Shown here in pieces: positions 34,943 through 43,101 of a stretch of 64,000 bases of DNA. Numbering within the stretch: position 1 is the stretch's first letter; each line of letters begins with the position of its first letter. Position numbers and translations under genes: made by a program. This DNA comes from Pseudokineococcus marinus (GTDB taxonomy: Bacteria; Actinomycetota; Actinomycetes; Actinomycetales; Quadrisphaeraceae): positions 124,001-188,000 of the forward strand of contig NZ_JBBHZZ010000001.1 of the NCBI RefSeq assembly GCF_037482405.1, given 5' to 3'. The notes beneath the pieces are model-generated. The model saw only the letters and a program-made list of their open reading frames with translations. It ran no database searches and was not told the DNA's origin.

Positions 34943-35091
34943 GCTCCTCCAGGCAGACGGGCGCGCCTCATCACCCAGCCGATCACGGCGGCCGGGCTGA
35001 GGACCACCGCTCTCCGGCACCGCCTCCCGGCGACGCGACGGCCCAGGAGCAGCCGCCGGCGACCGACGGCCGAGCGCCGGACGCCAGGACG

Positions 35092-35733
35092 TCAGAGGGT
35101 GGGGCGCGCGGGCTCCCCAGTGCCGGCGCCGGCGGCCGGGCCGTCGTCGAGGCCGAGCTCGTCCTTGGTGAAGACGGCGAGGTAGTCGAGCCCCTCCGCC
35201 TCGATGCGCTCGCGAGCCCCGGTGTCACGGTCCACGAGCACGGCCACGGCGAGCACCTGCGCGCCGTGGGCGCGCAGCGCCTCGACGGCCGTCATGACCG
35301 AGCCACCGGTCGTCATCGTGTCCTCGACGGCGACGACGGCGCGGCCCTCCACCGCCGGGCCCTCGATCTGCCGCTGCAGGCCGTGGGCCTTGCCCTGCTT
35401 GCGGACGACGAAGGCGTCGAGCGGGCGGCCCTGCGCCGAGGCGGCGTGGAGCATCGCCGCTGCCACGGGGTCGGCGCCCATCGTCAGGCCGCCCACGGCG
35501 TCGGGCGAGAGCCCCCGCCCGTCGACCAGGTCGAGCATCACCCGCCCGACCAGCGGCGCCGCCTCGTGGTGCAGCGTGATGCGGCGCAGGTCGACGTAGT
35601 AGTCGGCCTCCGCGCCGCTGGACAGCGTCACGCGGCCGCGGACGACCGCCGTCTCGCGGATGAGGGCCAGGAGCCGCCCACGGGCGTCCCCCAGCGCGTC
35701 GACGGGCAGGTCTGCGGTCTCGGCGGCGTCCAC
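35092..35733 (-). CDS. pyrE: Orotate phosphoribosyltransferase
   Basis: A 213-residue enzyme adding phosphoribose from PRPP to orotate in pyrimidine synthesis. The PRPP-binding motif is VVAVEDTMTTGGSVMTAVEAL, and the catalytic Lys loop lies at FVVRKQGKAHG. The start block LSSGAEADYYVDLRRITLHHEA is typical. The GTG at 35733 is taken as start. Divergent from the gene at 35814. Confidence 0.95.
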   Translation of the reverse strand: MDAAETADLPVDALGDARGRLLALIRETAVVRGRVTLSSGAEADYYVDLRRITLHHEAAPLVGRVMLDLVDGRGLSPDAVGGLTMGADPVAAAMLHAASAQGRPLDAFVVRKQGKAHGLQRQIEGPAVEGRAVVAVEDTMTTGGSVMTAVEALRAHGAQVLAVAVLVDRDTGARERIEAEGLDYLAVFTKDELGLDDGPAAGAGTGEPARPTL

Positions 35734-35813
35734 AGGCCGCCACGCTAGCGAGGTCGTCCACAGACCTCGCCGGGCGCCGCCGCGGCGGCGCGGCAGGGCG
35801 CCACAGTCTCGCC

Positions 35814-36890
35814 ATGAGCAGCGAGACGAGCACCGGCCCGGCCGACTCCGCATCCGGCGATGCGGAGCACCCCTCCGAGGGGTCAGGCGGCGGCGCCGAC
35901 CCGACCGCACGCCCCGCCGCGTGCCCGGGCCGGGACGAGGCGCCCCGCCCCGAGCCCGGTGGGGGACCCGGGGCCGGCGCCGAGGCCGAGCCGGACGACC
36001 TGCGCCTCGAGCGGACCAGCGACCCCACCGAGCCGTCCGACACCTGGGGCGGGCTCGCCGACGTGGTCGCCGAGGACGTCCTCCGCACCGCGCACCGGCT
36101 GGAGGCCGCGGGGGTGCGGGTCGAGCCCCCGGTCGGGCACCCGGCCTCGCTGGCCCTCTGCGTGGTCGAGGCCGTCTGGGCGCCCCGGGTGCGGCCGACC
36201 GCCGTCGCGGGCGTGGTGGCCCGGGTGCGCGAGCACCTCGCCAGCACGGCCGGACCGGGTGACGGGCTCGACGCCCCGGCGCTGCTGGCGTCCTTCACCG
36301 CCGCCGGGGACGACGAGGCGTGGGCCGCCGCGCTGGCCACCCGGCACCGCACGGCGTCGACCGCGGGCGCACCCCTCAAGGCGACCGCGGTGCGCGAGGC
36401 GGCGGAGGCCCTCGTCGACGTCGGCGTCGTCACGACGGCGGACCTCCTGGCCGTCCTCCGCGACCACCGCGCCGCTGCGGCGCAGGCCCAGACCCACGCC
36501 CGGGCCCGGGTGGCCCTGACGCCGTGGCCCCCTGTGGAGGCACCTGCGGCACCGTCGTCCGAGCGGTGGGAGGCCGTGCGGGCCGCCTGGTGCGCCGCCG
36601 CGGGGCAGTCGTCGGGTCGGTCGTGGCACCGGCTGCTGCTCCTGGCCGGCGCGGAGCAGGTCGTGCCCGACGACGACGTCCGCCGCTTCGTCTCCCGCCT
36701 CGTCCGCAGCCTCCTGGCGGGAGGTCAGCCGGCGCGCGCGGGCTCGCGGCCCGGCGCGCTGGAGGCCGCGGCGCTGCTCGAGGCGGCCGCGGCCGTCCTC
36801 GGCGCGCCCGCCCGCGAGGTCGACCACGTGGTATGGCGCAGCGAGCTGCAGGTCGGCGCCCGTCGCCCCGGGGACGGCCGGGCCGGCTGA
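35814..36890 (+). CDS. Conserved actinobacterial protein of unknown function
   Basis: A 358-residue protein. The first 75 residues are low-complexity (Gly/Pro/Glu/Ala). The rest is helical, with blocks I recognise from a widespread actinobacterial hypothetical family sometimes labelled 'heme peroxidase': LALCVVEAVWAPRVRPTAV, ATRHRTASTAGAPLKATAVR, SWHRLLLLAGAEQVVPDDDV and, at the end, DHVVWRSELQ. I see no peroxidase motif supporting that label. The function is unknown; a nucleic-acid role is possible from the helix-hairpin-like GxGSG...LL.LAG region but unproven. Confidence 0.75.
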   Translation: MSSETSTGPADSASGDAEHPSEGSGGGADPTARPAACPGRDEAPRPEPGGGPGAGAEAEPDDLRLERTSDPTEPSDTWGGLADVVAEDVLRTAHRLEAAGVRVEPPVGHPASLALCVVEAVWAPRVRPTAVAGVVARVREHLASTAGPGDGLDAPALLASFTAAGDDEAWAAALATRHRTASTAGAPLKATAVREAAEALVDVGVVTTADLLAVLRDHRAAAAQAQTHARARVALTPWPPVEAPAAPSSERWEAVRAAWCAAAGQSSGRSWHRLLLLAGAEQVVPDDDVRRFVSRLVRSLLAGGQPARAGSRPGALEAAALLEAAAAVLGAPAREVDHVVWRSELQVGARRPGDGRAG

Positions 36891-36906
36891 CGGCGTCCAG
36901 GAGGAG

Positions 36907-36923
36907 CCGAGCGCGGCGCTCGG
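36907..36923. terminator. Short hairpin between convergent genes
   Basis: CCGAGCGC (36907-36914) and GCGCTCGG (36916-36923) are perfect complements separated by one base, so the real loop would open a few pairs. It lies in the 58-base gap between the gene ending at 36890 and the convergent xthA end at 36949. Confidence 0.35.
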
Positions 36924-36948
36924 ACGAGCGGGCGGTGAGGCGGTGGGG

Positions 36949-37743
36949 TCAGGCGTCCGCGAGGTCGACGAGGACGGGCGCGTGGTCGCTGGCGCCCTTG
37001 CCCTTGCGCTCCTGCCGGTCGATCTCCGCCCCCGTCACGCGCTCGGCGAGCGCCGGCGAGCACAGGGCGAAGTCGATGCGCATGCCCTCGCGGCGGGGGA
37101 AGCGGAGCTGGGTGTAGTCCCAGTAGGTGTACGTCCCCGGCCCGGGGGCGTGGGGGCGCACGACGTCGGCGTAGCCCGCGTCGACGACGGCGCGGAAGGC
37201 CGCGCGCTCGGGCTCGGAGGTGTGGGTGCTCGTCGCGAAGACGGCCGGGTCCCAGACGTCCTCGTCGGTGGGCGCCACGTTCCAGTCCCCGCAGAGGGCG
37301 ACCTGCGCGCGAGGGTCGTCCGCCAGCCAGGCGCTCCCGGCGTCGCGCAGCCGGGCCAGCCAGTCGAGCTTGTAGGCGTAGTGGGGGTCGTCGAGCGCGC
37401 GGCCGTTCGGCACGTAGAGGCTCCACACGTCGACGCCGCCGCACCGCGCCCCGATGGCCCGCGCCTCGGCCTCCGCGCCCTCGCCCCAGCCCGGCTGGCC
37501 CGGAAAGCCGACGCGCACGTCCTCGAGGCCCACCCGGGAGAGGACCGCGACGCCGTTCCACTGGCTCAGCCCGTGGTGGGCGACCTCGTAGCCGGCCTCG
37601 CGCAGCCGCTCCTCCGGGAACTGGTCGTCCCGGCACTTGGTCTCCTGGAGCGCCACGACGTCGACGTCGCTGCGCTCGAGCCACGCCACCAGGCGGTCGA
37701 CGCGGGCCCGGACGGAGTTGACGTTCCACGTGGCGATGCGCAC
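36949..37743 (-). CDS. xthA: Exodeoxyribonuclease III / AP endonuclease
   Basis: A 264-residue EEP-fold nuclease that cuts at abasic sites in base excision repair and degrades 3' ends. Catalytic blocks are visible in order: ATWNVNSVRARVDRL, LQETKCRDDQFP (metal Glu), GDWNVAPTDEDVWDP, the MRIDFAL strand and GASDHAPVLVDL (catalytic Asp-His). The GTG at 37743 gives the usual VRIATWN beginning. Confidence 0.95.
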   Translation of the reverse strand: MRIATWNVNSVRARVDRLVAWLERSDVDVVALQETKCRDDQFPEERLREAGYEVAHHGLSQWNGVAVLSRVGLEDVRVGFPGQPGWGEGAEAEARAIGARCGGVDVWSLYVPNGRALDDPHYAYKLDWLARLRDAGSAWLADDPRAQVALCGDWNVAPTDEDVWDPAVFATSTHTSEPERAAFRAVVDAGYADVVRPHAPGPGTYTYWDYTQLRFPRREGMRIDFALCSPALAERVTGAEIDRQERKGKGASDHAPVLVDLADA

Positions 37744-37880
37744 GGGCGGCGACGCTACCCGCGGCGCGGGCGGGCGGGCGGACCGGGCGCGGCGCGACGT
37801 CGGCGGCACCCGAGCACGGGGCTGTCGTCCCGGGCGGGACGGGTCGGGTGCCGGGGGCGCTGCTCGCTACGGTCCTCCCC

Positions 37881-38645
37881 ATGGCGACGGCACTGGTCAC
37901 GGGCGGCACCTCGGGCATCGGGGCGGCCTTCGCCCGCGAGCTGGCGGGCCGCGGTCACGACCTCGTCCTCGTGGCCCGCGACGCCGCCCGGCTCGAGGAG
38001 ACGGCCGAGCGGCTGCGCGCCGGCGGCACGCGGGTCGAGGTGCTGCGCGCGGACCTCGCCGACCGGGCCGACGTCCAGCGGGTGGCCGACCGCCTCGGCG
38101 ACGTCGCCCGCCCGGTGGACCTGCTCGTCAACAACGCGGGCTTCGGCCTGTCCTCGAAGCTCCTGTCGGAGGACACCTCGGAGCAGGAGCGCGCCCTCGA
38201 CGTCATGTGCCGCGCCGTGCTCGTCCTCGGCGGCGCCGCCGGGCGGGCGATGCGCGACCGCGGGCGCGGCGCCGTCCTCAACGTCTCGAGCGTCGCCGGC
38301 TTCGTCACCATGGGTGGCTACTCGGCGGTCAAGGCGTGGGTCACCGCCTACTCGGAGGGGCTGTCGAACGAGCTGGCGGGCACCGGCGTCACCGTCACGG
38401 CGCTGTGCCCCGGCTTCGTGCGCACCGAGTTCCACGAGCGCGCCGAGCTGCGCATGGGCCACATGCCCGAGATCGGCTGGGTCGACGTCGACGAGCTCGT
38501 CCGCACGGCCCTCGACGACGTCGCCCGCGGCCGCGTGGTGTCCGTGCCGACGACGCGCTACGCCGCGGTCGTGCAGCTCGCCCGGCACGCCCCCCGCGGG
38601 CTCGTGCGCTGGGCCTCGCGCGCCATCGTCTCCTCGCGCAGCTGA
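37881..38645 (+). CDS. Short-chain dehydrogenase/reductase (SDR)
   Basis: A 254-residue classical SDR oxidoreductase. Cofactor loop TGGTSGIGAAFARELAG, NNAGFGLSS, Ser in NVSSVAGFV and the YSAVKAWV active-site Tyr-Lys are all present. An Arg after the second beta strand (LVARDAARLEE) suggests NADPH preference. The substrate is unknown. The stop lies inside the first unit of a 20-bp tandem repeat block that continues downstream. Confidence 0.92.
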   Translation: MATALVTGGTSGIGAAFARELAGRGHDLVLVARDAARLEETAERLRAGGTRVEVLRADLADRADVQRVADRLGDVARPVDLLVNNAGFGLSSKLLSEDTSEQERALDVMCRAVLVLGGAAGRAMRDRGRGAVLNVSSVAGFVTMGGYSAVKAWVTAYSEGLSNELAGTGVTVTALCPGFVRTEFHERAELRMGHMPEIGWVDVDELVRTALDDVARGRVVSVPTTRYAAVVQLARHAPRGLVRWASRAIVSSRS

Positions 38646-38730
38646 CGCCCCGCTCGCGCAGCGGAGGCCCCGCTCGCGCAGCGAAGGCCCCGCTCGCGCA
38701 GCGAAGGCCCCGCTCGCGCAGCGAAGACCT
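38631..38730. repeat. 20-bp tandem repeat, five units
   Basis: The unit CGCTCGCGCAGCGAAGGCCC occurs in phase at 38651, 38671, 38691 and 38711 with one to a few changes, and a more divergent unit at 38631 forms the 3' end of the SDR gene. Each unit contains the near-palindrome CGCTCGCGCAGCG. The rest of the 344-base gap to clpB holds an 18-base palindrome at 38914 and no gene I can support. Confidence 0.92.
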
Positions 38731-38913
38731 CGGCACCTCGCCGCTCGCGCCCGGCGCCGCCCCCTCGCGGCCGGTCCCGGGCCCCGGTGCGCCGACGGCC
38801 GTGGACCCCCCCGCGGGCCACGGCCGTCGACGACACCTGCCGGCGCTTCGCGCCGCATCCCCGAGAGTAGGACTCCCTGCTCCGAGCAACCAGCCCCGAG
38901 GCCACTCCGGGAT

Positions 38914-38931
38914 GTCCACACTTGTGTGGAC
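38914..38931. promoter_or_regulatory. Perfect palindrome GTCCACAC-TT-GTGTGGAC
   Basis: Eight-base arms separated by two bases, a shape that suits dimeric protein binding better than an RNA hairpin. It lies between the 3' ends of the SDR gene and clpB, with no gene start nearby. The role is unknown. Confidence 0.5.
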
Positions 38932-38989
38932 GTGCCCGCGGCGAGGACCGGCCGCCGCGCCCGGCGGGCGCCGGGCGCGGCGGCTCCGG

Positions 38990-41788
38990 TCAGCCGTCCG
39001 CGGGCTCCCGACGCCGCAGGACGAGACCCGAGCGGCCCCGCCGCCCCGAGCCCGCGGCCCCCAGCGGCTGCCCCGCCGGGCGCCCCGGCGCGACGTCGCC
39101 GTCGGCCCCGCCGGTCGCGGCACCCGCCCCCGAGGGCGCGGCCGCGAGGGCCAGCGGCGCACCGGCCCCGGCCTGGTCGTCCCGGGCGAGGTCGTGTCCG
39201 GGGACGGCGGCCCCGGTGGCCTCGGGCTCGTCGACGTCCACGACGACGACGTCGCCCTCGCCCACCTCGCCCGCCAGCAGCGCGCGGGCCAGGCGGTCGC
39301 CGACCTCCCGCTGCACGAGCCGGCGCAGCGGTCGCGCCCCGTAGGCCGGGTCGTAGGCCTCGAGGGCCAGCCAGTCGCGGGCGGCCGGCGTCACCTCGAG
39401 CCCCAGCCGCCGCTCGGCGAGGCGGTCGGCGAGCCGGTCGACCGCGATGGCGACGATCCTGCTCAGCTCCTCGGTGCCCAGCGGGTCGAAGACGACGACC
39501 TCGTCGAGCCGGTTGAGGAGCTCGGGCTTGAAGGCGCGGCGCACCTCGACCATGACGGCCTCGCGCTGCTGCTCCGCGGACCGCGACGGGTCCGCGAGGT
39601 GCTGGCTGCCGAGGTTGCTCGTCATGACCAGGACGACGTTGCGGAAGTCGACCGTGCGTCCCTGGCCGTCGGTGAGCCGCCCGTCGTCGAGCACCTGCAG
39701 GAGGACGTCGAAGACGTCGGGGTGCGCCTTCTCCACCTCGTCGAGCAGCACGACGGCGTAGGGGCGCCGCCGGACCGCCTCGGTGAGCTGGCCGCCCTGG
39801 TCGTACCCGACGTACCCGGGGGGCGCCCCGACGAGCCGCGCGACGGAGTGCTTCTCCCCGTACTCGCTCATGTCGATGCGGACCATGGCGCGCTCGTCGT
39901 CGAAGAGGAAGTCCGCCAGCGACTTCGCCAGCTCCGTCTTGCCGACGCCAGTGGGGCCGAGGAAGAGGAAGGAGCCGGTGGGCCGGTCGGGGTCGCTGAC
40001 CCCGGCGCGGCTGCGCCGGACGGCGTCGGAGACGGCCTCCACGGCGGCGCGCTGGCCGACGAGCCGGCGCCCCAGCACCTCCTCCATCCGCAGCAGCTTG
40101 TCCTGCTCCCCCTCCAGCAGGCGCCCGGCGGGGATGCCGGTCCAGGCGGCGACGACGTCGGCGACGTCGTCGGCGCCCACGCGCTGGGCGACCATCGGCT
40201 CCTCCCCGGCGTCCCCGGCCTCGTCGGCCTCGGCCTCCGCGAGCTCGCGCTCGACCGCGGGGATCTCCTCGTAGGTGAGGCGCGACGCCGTCTCCCAGTC
40301 GGTGTCGCGGTAGGCGCGCTCGGCGTCCGAGCGCAGCCCGTCGAGGCGCGCGCGCAGCTCGCCGACCCGGTTGACGCCGCTCTTCTCGCGCTCCCACCGC
40401 GCCGACAGCCCGGCGAGGCGCTCGCGGCGGTCCGCCAGGTCGGCGCGCAGCCGCTCCAGGCGCTCGGCGGCGCCCGGGTCGTCCTCGGCGGCCTTGGCGA
40501 GCGCCATCTCCTCCATGACGAGGCGGTCGACGGCGCGGCTGAGCTCGTCGACCTCGACGGGCGAGGAGTCGAGCTCCATGCGCAGGCGGGAGGCGGCCTC
40601 GTCGACGAGGTCGATGGCCTTGTCGGGCAGGCGGCGACCGGTGATGTACCGGTCGGAGAGCTGGGCGGCCGCCACGAGGGCGCCGTCGGTGATGGTGACC
40701 TTGTGGTGCGCCTCGTAGCGCTCCTTGAGGCCGCGCAGGATCGTCACCGTGTCGGCCACGTCGGGCTCGCCGACGAAGACCTGCTGGAAGCGGCGCTCGA
40801 GCGCGGGGTCCTTCTCGACGCGCTCGCGGTACTCGTCGAGCGTCGTCGCGCCGACGAGCCGCAGCTCCCCGCGGGCGAGCATCGGCTTGAGCATGTTGCC
40901 CGCGTCCATGGCGCCCTCGGAGCCGCCGCCCGCGCCGACGACGGTGTGCAGCTCGTCGATGAAGGTGACGACCTGGCCGTCGCTGCCCTGGATCTCGGCG
41001 AGGACCGCCTTGAGGCGCTCCTCGAACTCCCCGCGGTACTTGGCGCCCGCGACCATCGCGGCCAGGTCCAGGGAGACCAGGCGCTTGCCGCGCAGGGACT
41101 CCGGGACGTCGCCGTCGACGATGCGCTGCGCGAGCCCCTCGACGACGGCCGTCTTGCCGACGCCGGGCTCGCCGATGAGGACGGGGTTGTTCTTCGTGCG
41201 CCGCGAGAGCACCTGCACGACCCGCCGGATCTCCGCGTCACGGCCCACGACGGGGTCGAGGCGGCCGTCGCGGGCCGCCTGCGTGAGGTCGGTGCCGTAC
41301 TGCTCGAGCGCGTTGTAGGTGCCCTCCGGGTCCGGCGAGGTGACCTTCGCCGTGCCCCGGACGCGGGGCAGCGCGTCGAGCAGCGCGTCGCGCGTGGCCC
41401 CCGCCGAGCGGAGCAGCCCGCCGGTCGCGCCCGCGTCGGCCGCGAGGGCGAGGAGCAGGTGCTCGGTGGAGACGTAGGAGTCCCCCAGCGAGCGCATCTC
41501 CTGCTGGGCCACGGGCACGGCGGCCAGGGCGCCGCGCGAGAGCTGCGGCTGCGCGACGGTCTCCCCGGACGTCCGGGGCAGCGCGGCGAGCAGCCCCTGC
41601 GCCTGGTCGCGCACGCGCGCCGGCTGCGCCCCCACGGCCTCGAGCAGCCCGGCGACGACGCCCGCGGCGTCCTCGGTGAGCGCGGCGAGCAGGTGGGCGG
41701 GCTCCACCTGCGGGTGGCCGGCCGCGGCGGCGGCCTGCACCGCCGCGGTGATGGCCTCGCGGGTCCTCGTCGTGAACTCGGCGTCCAA
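38990..41788 (-). CDS. clpB: ATP-dependent disaggregase ClpB
   Basis: A 932-residue Hsp100 chaperone that threads aggregated proteins with help from DnaK. N-terminal Clp repeat (FTTRTREAITAAVQAAAAAG), first AAA+ with Walker A GEPGVGKTAVVEGLA and Walker B VVTFIDELHTV, a coiled-coil middle domain around residues 400-520, and second AAA+ with GPTGVGKTELAKSLA and VVLLDEVEKAH. About 75 residues longer than usual at the C-terminus, with a low-complexity Ala/Gly tail after VVVVDVDEPEA. The start is TTG at 41788, six bases after AGGAGG. A HAIR operator at 41855-41875 places it under HspR. Confidence 0.96.
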   Translation of the reverse strand: MDAEFTTRTREAITAAVQAAAAAGHPQVEPAHLLAALTEDAAGVVAGLLEAVGAQPARVRDQAQGLLAALPRTSGETVAQPQLSRGALAAVPVAQQEMRSLGDSYVSTEHLLLALAADAGATGGLLRSAGATRDALLDALPRVRGTAKVTSPDPEGTYNALEQYGTDLTQAARDGRLDPVVGRDAEIRRVVQVLSRRTKNNPVLIGEPGVGKTAVVEGLAQRIVDGDVPESLRGKRLVSLDLAAMVAGAKYRGEFEERLKAVLAEIQGSDGQVVTFIDELHTVVGAGGGSEGAMDAGNMLKPMLARGELRLVGATTLDEYRERVEKDPALERRFQQVFVGEPDVADTVTILRGLKERYEAHHKVTITDGALVAAAQLSDRYITGRRLPDKAIDLVDEAASRLRMELDSSPVEVDELSRAVDRLVMEEMALAKAAEDDPGAAERLERLRADLADRRERLAGLSARWEREKSGVNRVGELRARLDGLRSDAERAYRDTDWETASRLTYEEIPAVERELAEAEADEAGDAGEEPMVAQRVGADDVADVVAAWTGIPAGRLLEGEQDKLLRMEEVLGRRLVGQRAAVEAVSDAVRRSRAGVSDPDRPTGSFLFLGPTGVGKTELAKSLADFLFDDERAMVRIDMSEYGEKHSVARLVGAPPGYVGYDQGGQLTEAVRRRPYAVVLLDEVEKAHPDVFDVLLQVLDDGRLTDGQGRTVDFRNVVLVMTSNLGSQHLADPSRSAEQQREAVMVEVRRAFKPELLNRLDEVVVFDPLGTEELSRIVAIAVDRLADRLAERRLGLEVTPAARDWLALEAYDPAYGARPLRRLVQREVGDRLARALLAGEVGEGDVVVVDVDEPEATGAAVPGHDLARDDQAGAGAPLALAAAPSGAGAATGGADGDVAPGRPAGQPLGAAGSGRRGRSGLVLRRREPADG

Positions 41789-41854
41789 CGGGTACCTCCT
41801 CGTGCGTGCCGGTGGTCCGGCGGTCTGGCGGGGTGACGACTCGCGCCGTCGAGA

Positions 41855-41875
41855 CTTGAGTCTATGCCGCTCAAC
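41855..41875. promoter_or_regulatory. HAIR operator (HspR site) upstream of clpB
   Basis: CTTGAGT-N7-GCTCAAC matches the HspR consensus CTTGAGT-N7-ACTCAAG with changes only in the outer bases of the right arm. It lies 67 bases upstream of the clpB TTG. Two similar sites precede dnaK at 61623 and 61686. Confidence 0.85.
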
Positions 41876-42129
41876 CCCCGCGAGCGCTCCGGTGTTCCTC
41901 CCCTCCCCCGGACGGCGGCCCCGCCGCCGCCTCGCCCCGGCCACGGGGTCGCCGGCGGGGCGAGCCGGTGGTCGAGGGGCTCACCCCGAGCGGCCCCCTA
42001 GAGTCGGCGCGCCGGTGGCGGCCCCGGACGACGGGCGCCGACGCCGGCGCCGGTCCCACCGGCGAGGGGTGCAGCCACCGCCCCGACGGGTCCCCGCCCA
42101 TCCGGGCGGACGCTGAGCAGGAGGGCGAC

Positions 42130-42870
42130 ATGACCGCTGGCACCACTCGGCCCCTCGAGGACGAGCCCGCCCCCGCCGAGGACGTCGCGCTCGTCCTGGC
42201 CGAGCTGGGCCGGCTGCCCCTCGACCAGCCCCTGGGCCAGTACCTGCAGCGGGTCGCCGACCTCGCCGCCACGGTGCTGCGCGGGGTGGAGGCGCTCTCG
42301 GTCACGCTCGTCGAGGACGGCCGGGCCCGCTCGGCCGCCTTCATCGGCTCCGTCGCCGCCGCGCTCGACGAGCGGCAGTACGACGCCGGCTTCGGGCCCT
42401 GCCTGGACGCCGCGGTCTCGGGCGAGGTGGTCCTCCTCGACCTGGACGACCTCGGCGACCTCTACCCCGACTTCGCGCGGGAGGCCCGGCGCCAGGGCGT
42501 CGTCGCGGCCGCCTCGCTGGGCCTGCCCGTCGCCCAGCGAGTCGTCGGCGCGCTCAACCTCTACAGCACGAGCGGCGCGCTCGACCCCGACGTCGTCGAG
42601 CTGGCGCGCACCTTCGGCTCGTACGCGGCGGTGGCGCTCGCCAACGCCTCCCTCTACGGCTCGACGGCCCGCCTCGCCGCGCAGATGGAGGAGGCGATGA
42701 GCTCGCGCGCCGTCATCGAGCAGGCCAAGGGCGTCCTCATGGCGCGGCTCGCCGTCGACGCCGACGAGGCCTTCGCCCACCTGTCCCGCACGAGCCAGCG
42801 CACCAACACCAAGCTGCGCCAGACGGCCGCCGACCTCGTCGACCGGGCCCGCCGCGGAGAGGCCGGCTGA
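42130..42870 (+). CDS. GAF-ANTAR antitermination regulator
   Basis: A 246-residue protein. Residues about 35-170 form a GAF sensor domain (YDAGFGPCLDAAVSGEVVLL; ASLGLPVAQRVVGALNLYS). Residues about 190-245 are an ANTAR RNA-binding domain (SRAVIEQAKGVLMARLAVDADEAFAHL, ending NTKLRQTAADLVDRA). Such proteins bind paired hexaloop RNA hairpins and prevent termination. The ATG follows AGGAGGG. The target RNA is unknown; two strong hairpins lie just downstream but lack the ANTAR loop consensus. Confidence 0.93.
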   Translation: MTAGTTRPLEDEPAPAEDVALVLAELGRLPLDQPLGQYLQRVADLAATVLRGVEALSVTLVEDGRARSAAFIGSVAAALDERQYDAGFGPCLDAAVSGEVVLLDLDDLGDLYPDFAREARRQGVVAAASLGLPVAQRVVGALNLYSTSGALDPDVVELARTFGSYAAVALANASLYGSTARLAAQMEEAMSSRAVIEQAKGVLMARLAVDADEAFAHLSRTSQRTNTKLRQTAADLVDRARRGEAG

Positions 42871-42881
42871 CGGCGGGCGGC

Positions 42882-42908
42882 CCGTGGGCGCACCGCTGGC
42901 GCCCACGG
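42882..42908 (+). terminator. Hairpin after the ANTAR gene
   Basis: CCGTGGGCGC (42882-42891) pairs perfectly with GCGCCCACGG (42899-42908) around a seven-base loop, 12 bases past the GAF-ANTAR stop. Most likely its terminator. Confidence 0.65.
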
Positions 42909-42993
42909 TCACGGAACGGCCACGACGGCCGGAGGTCCTTGCGCCCCTCCGGGGGCGGCGACACCCTGCACCGATGACCAGCCCGGACGCACG

Positions 42994-43023
42994 TCAGGAC
43001 GCACGTCGTGGCGTGCGTCCTGA
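42994..43023 (+). promoter_or_regulatory. 12-bp hairpin in agcS leader
   Basis: TCAGGACGCACG (42994-43005) pairs perfectly with CGTGCGTCCTGA (43012-43023) around the six-base loop TCGTGG. An extra copy of GGACGCACGTC precedes it at about 42985, giving a competing pairing partner. It lies 79 bases before the agcS start and could be an attenuator or a processing site. Confidence 0.5.
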
Positions 43024-43101
43024 GCCCCACCCGCCGGCGGCGACCCGCCGCGTGGTCCCGCCCCCGCGCCGCAGCGCGCACCCGAGCCCGGAGGAGCGCA
43101 C

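Noticed and set aside
42994..43023. Canonical ANTAR target hairpin
   Set aside because: The loop has six bases but lacks A at position 1 and G at position 4, and the first hairpin's loop is seven bases.
42871..43101. Glycine riboswitch before the AGCS symporter
   Set aside because: The family is often riboswitch-controlled, but I cannot find the conserved aptamer core; only simple hairpins are present.
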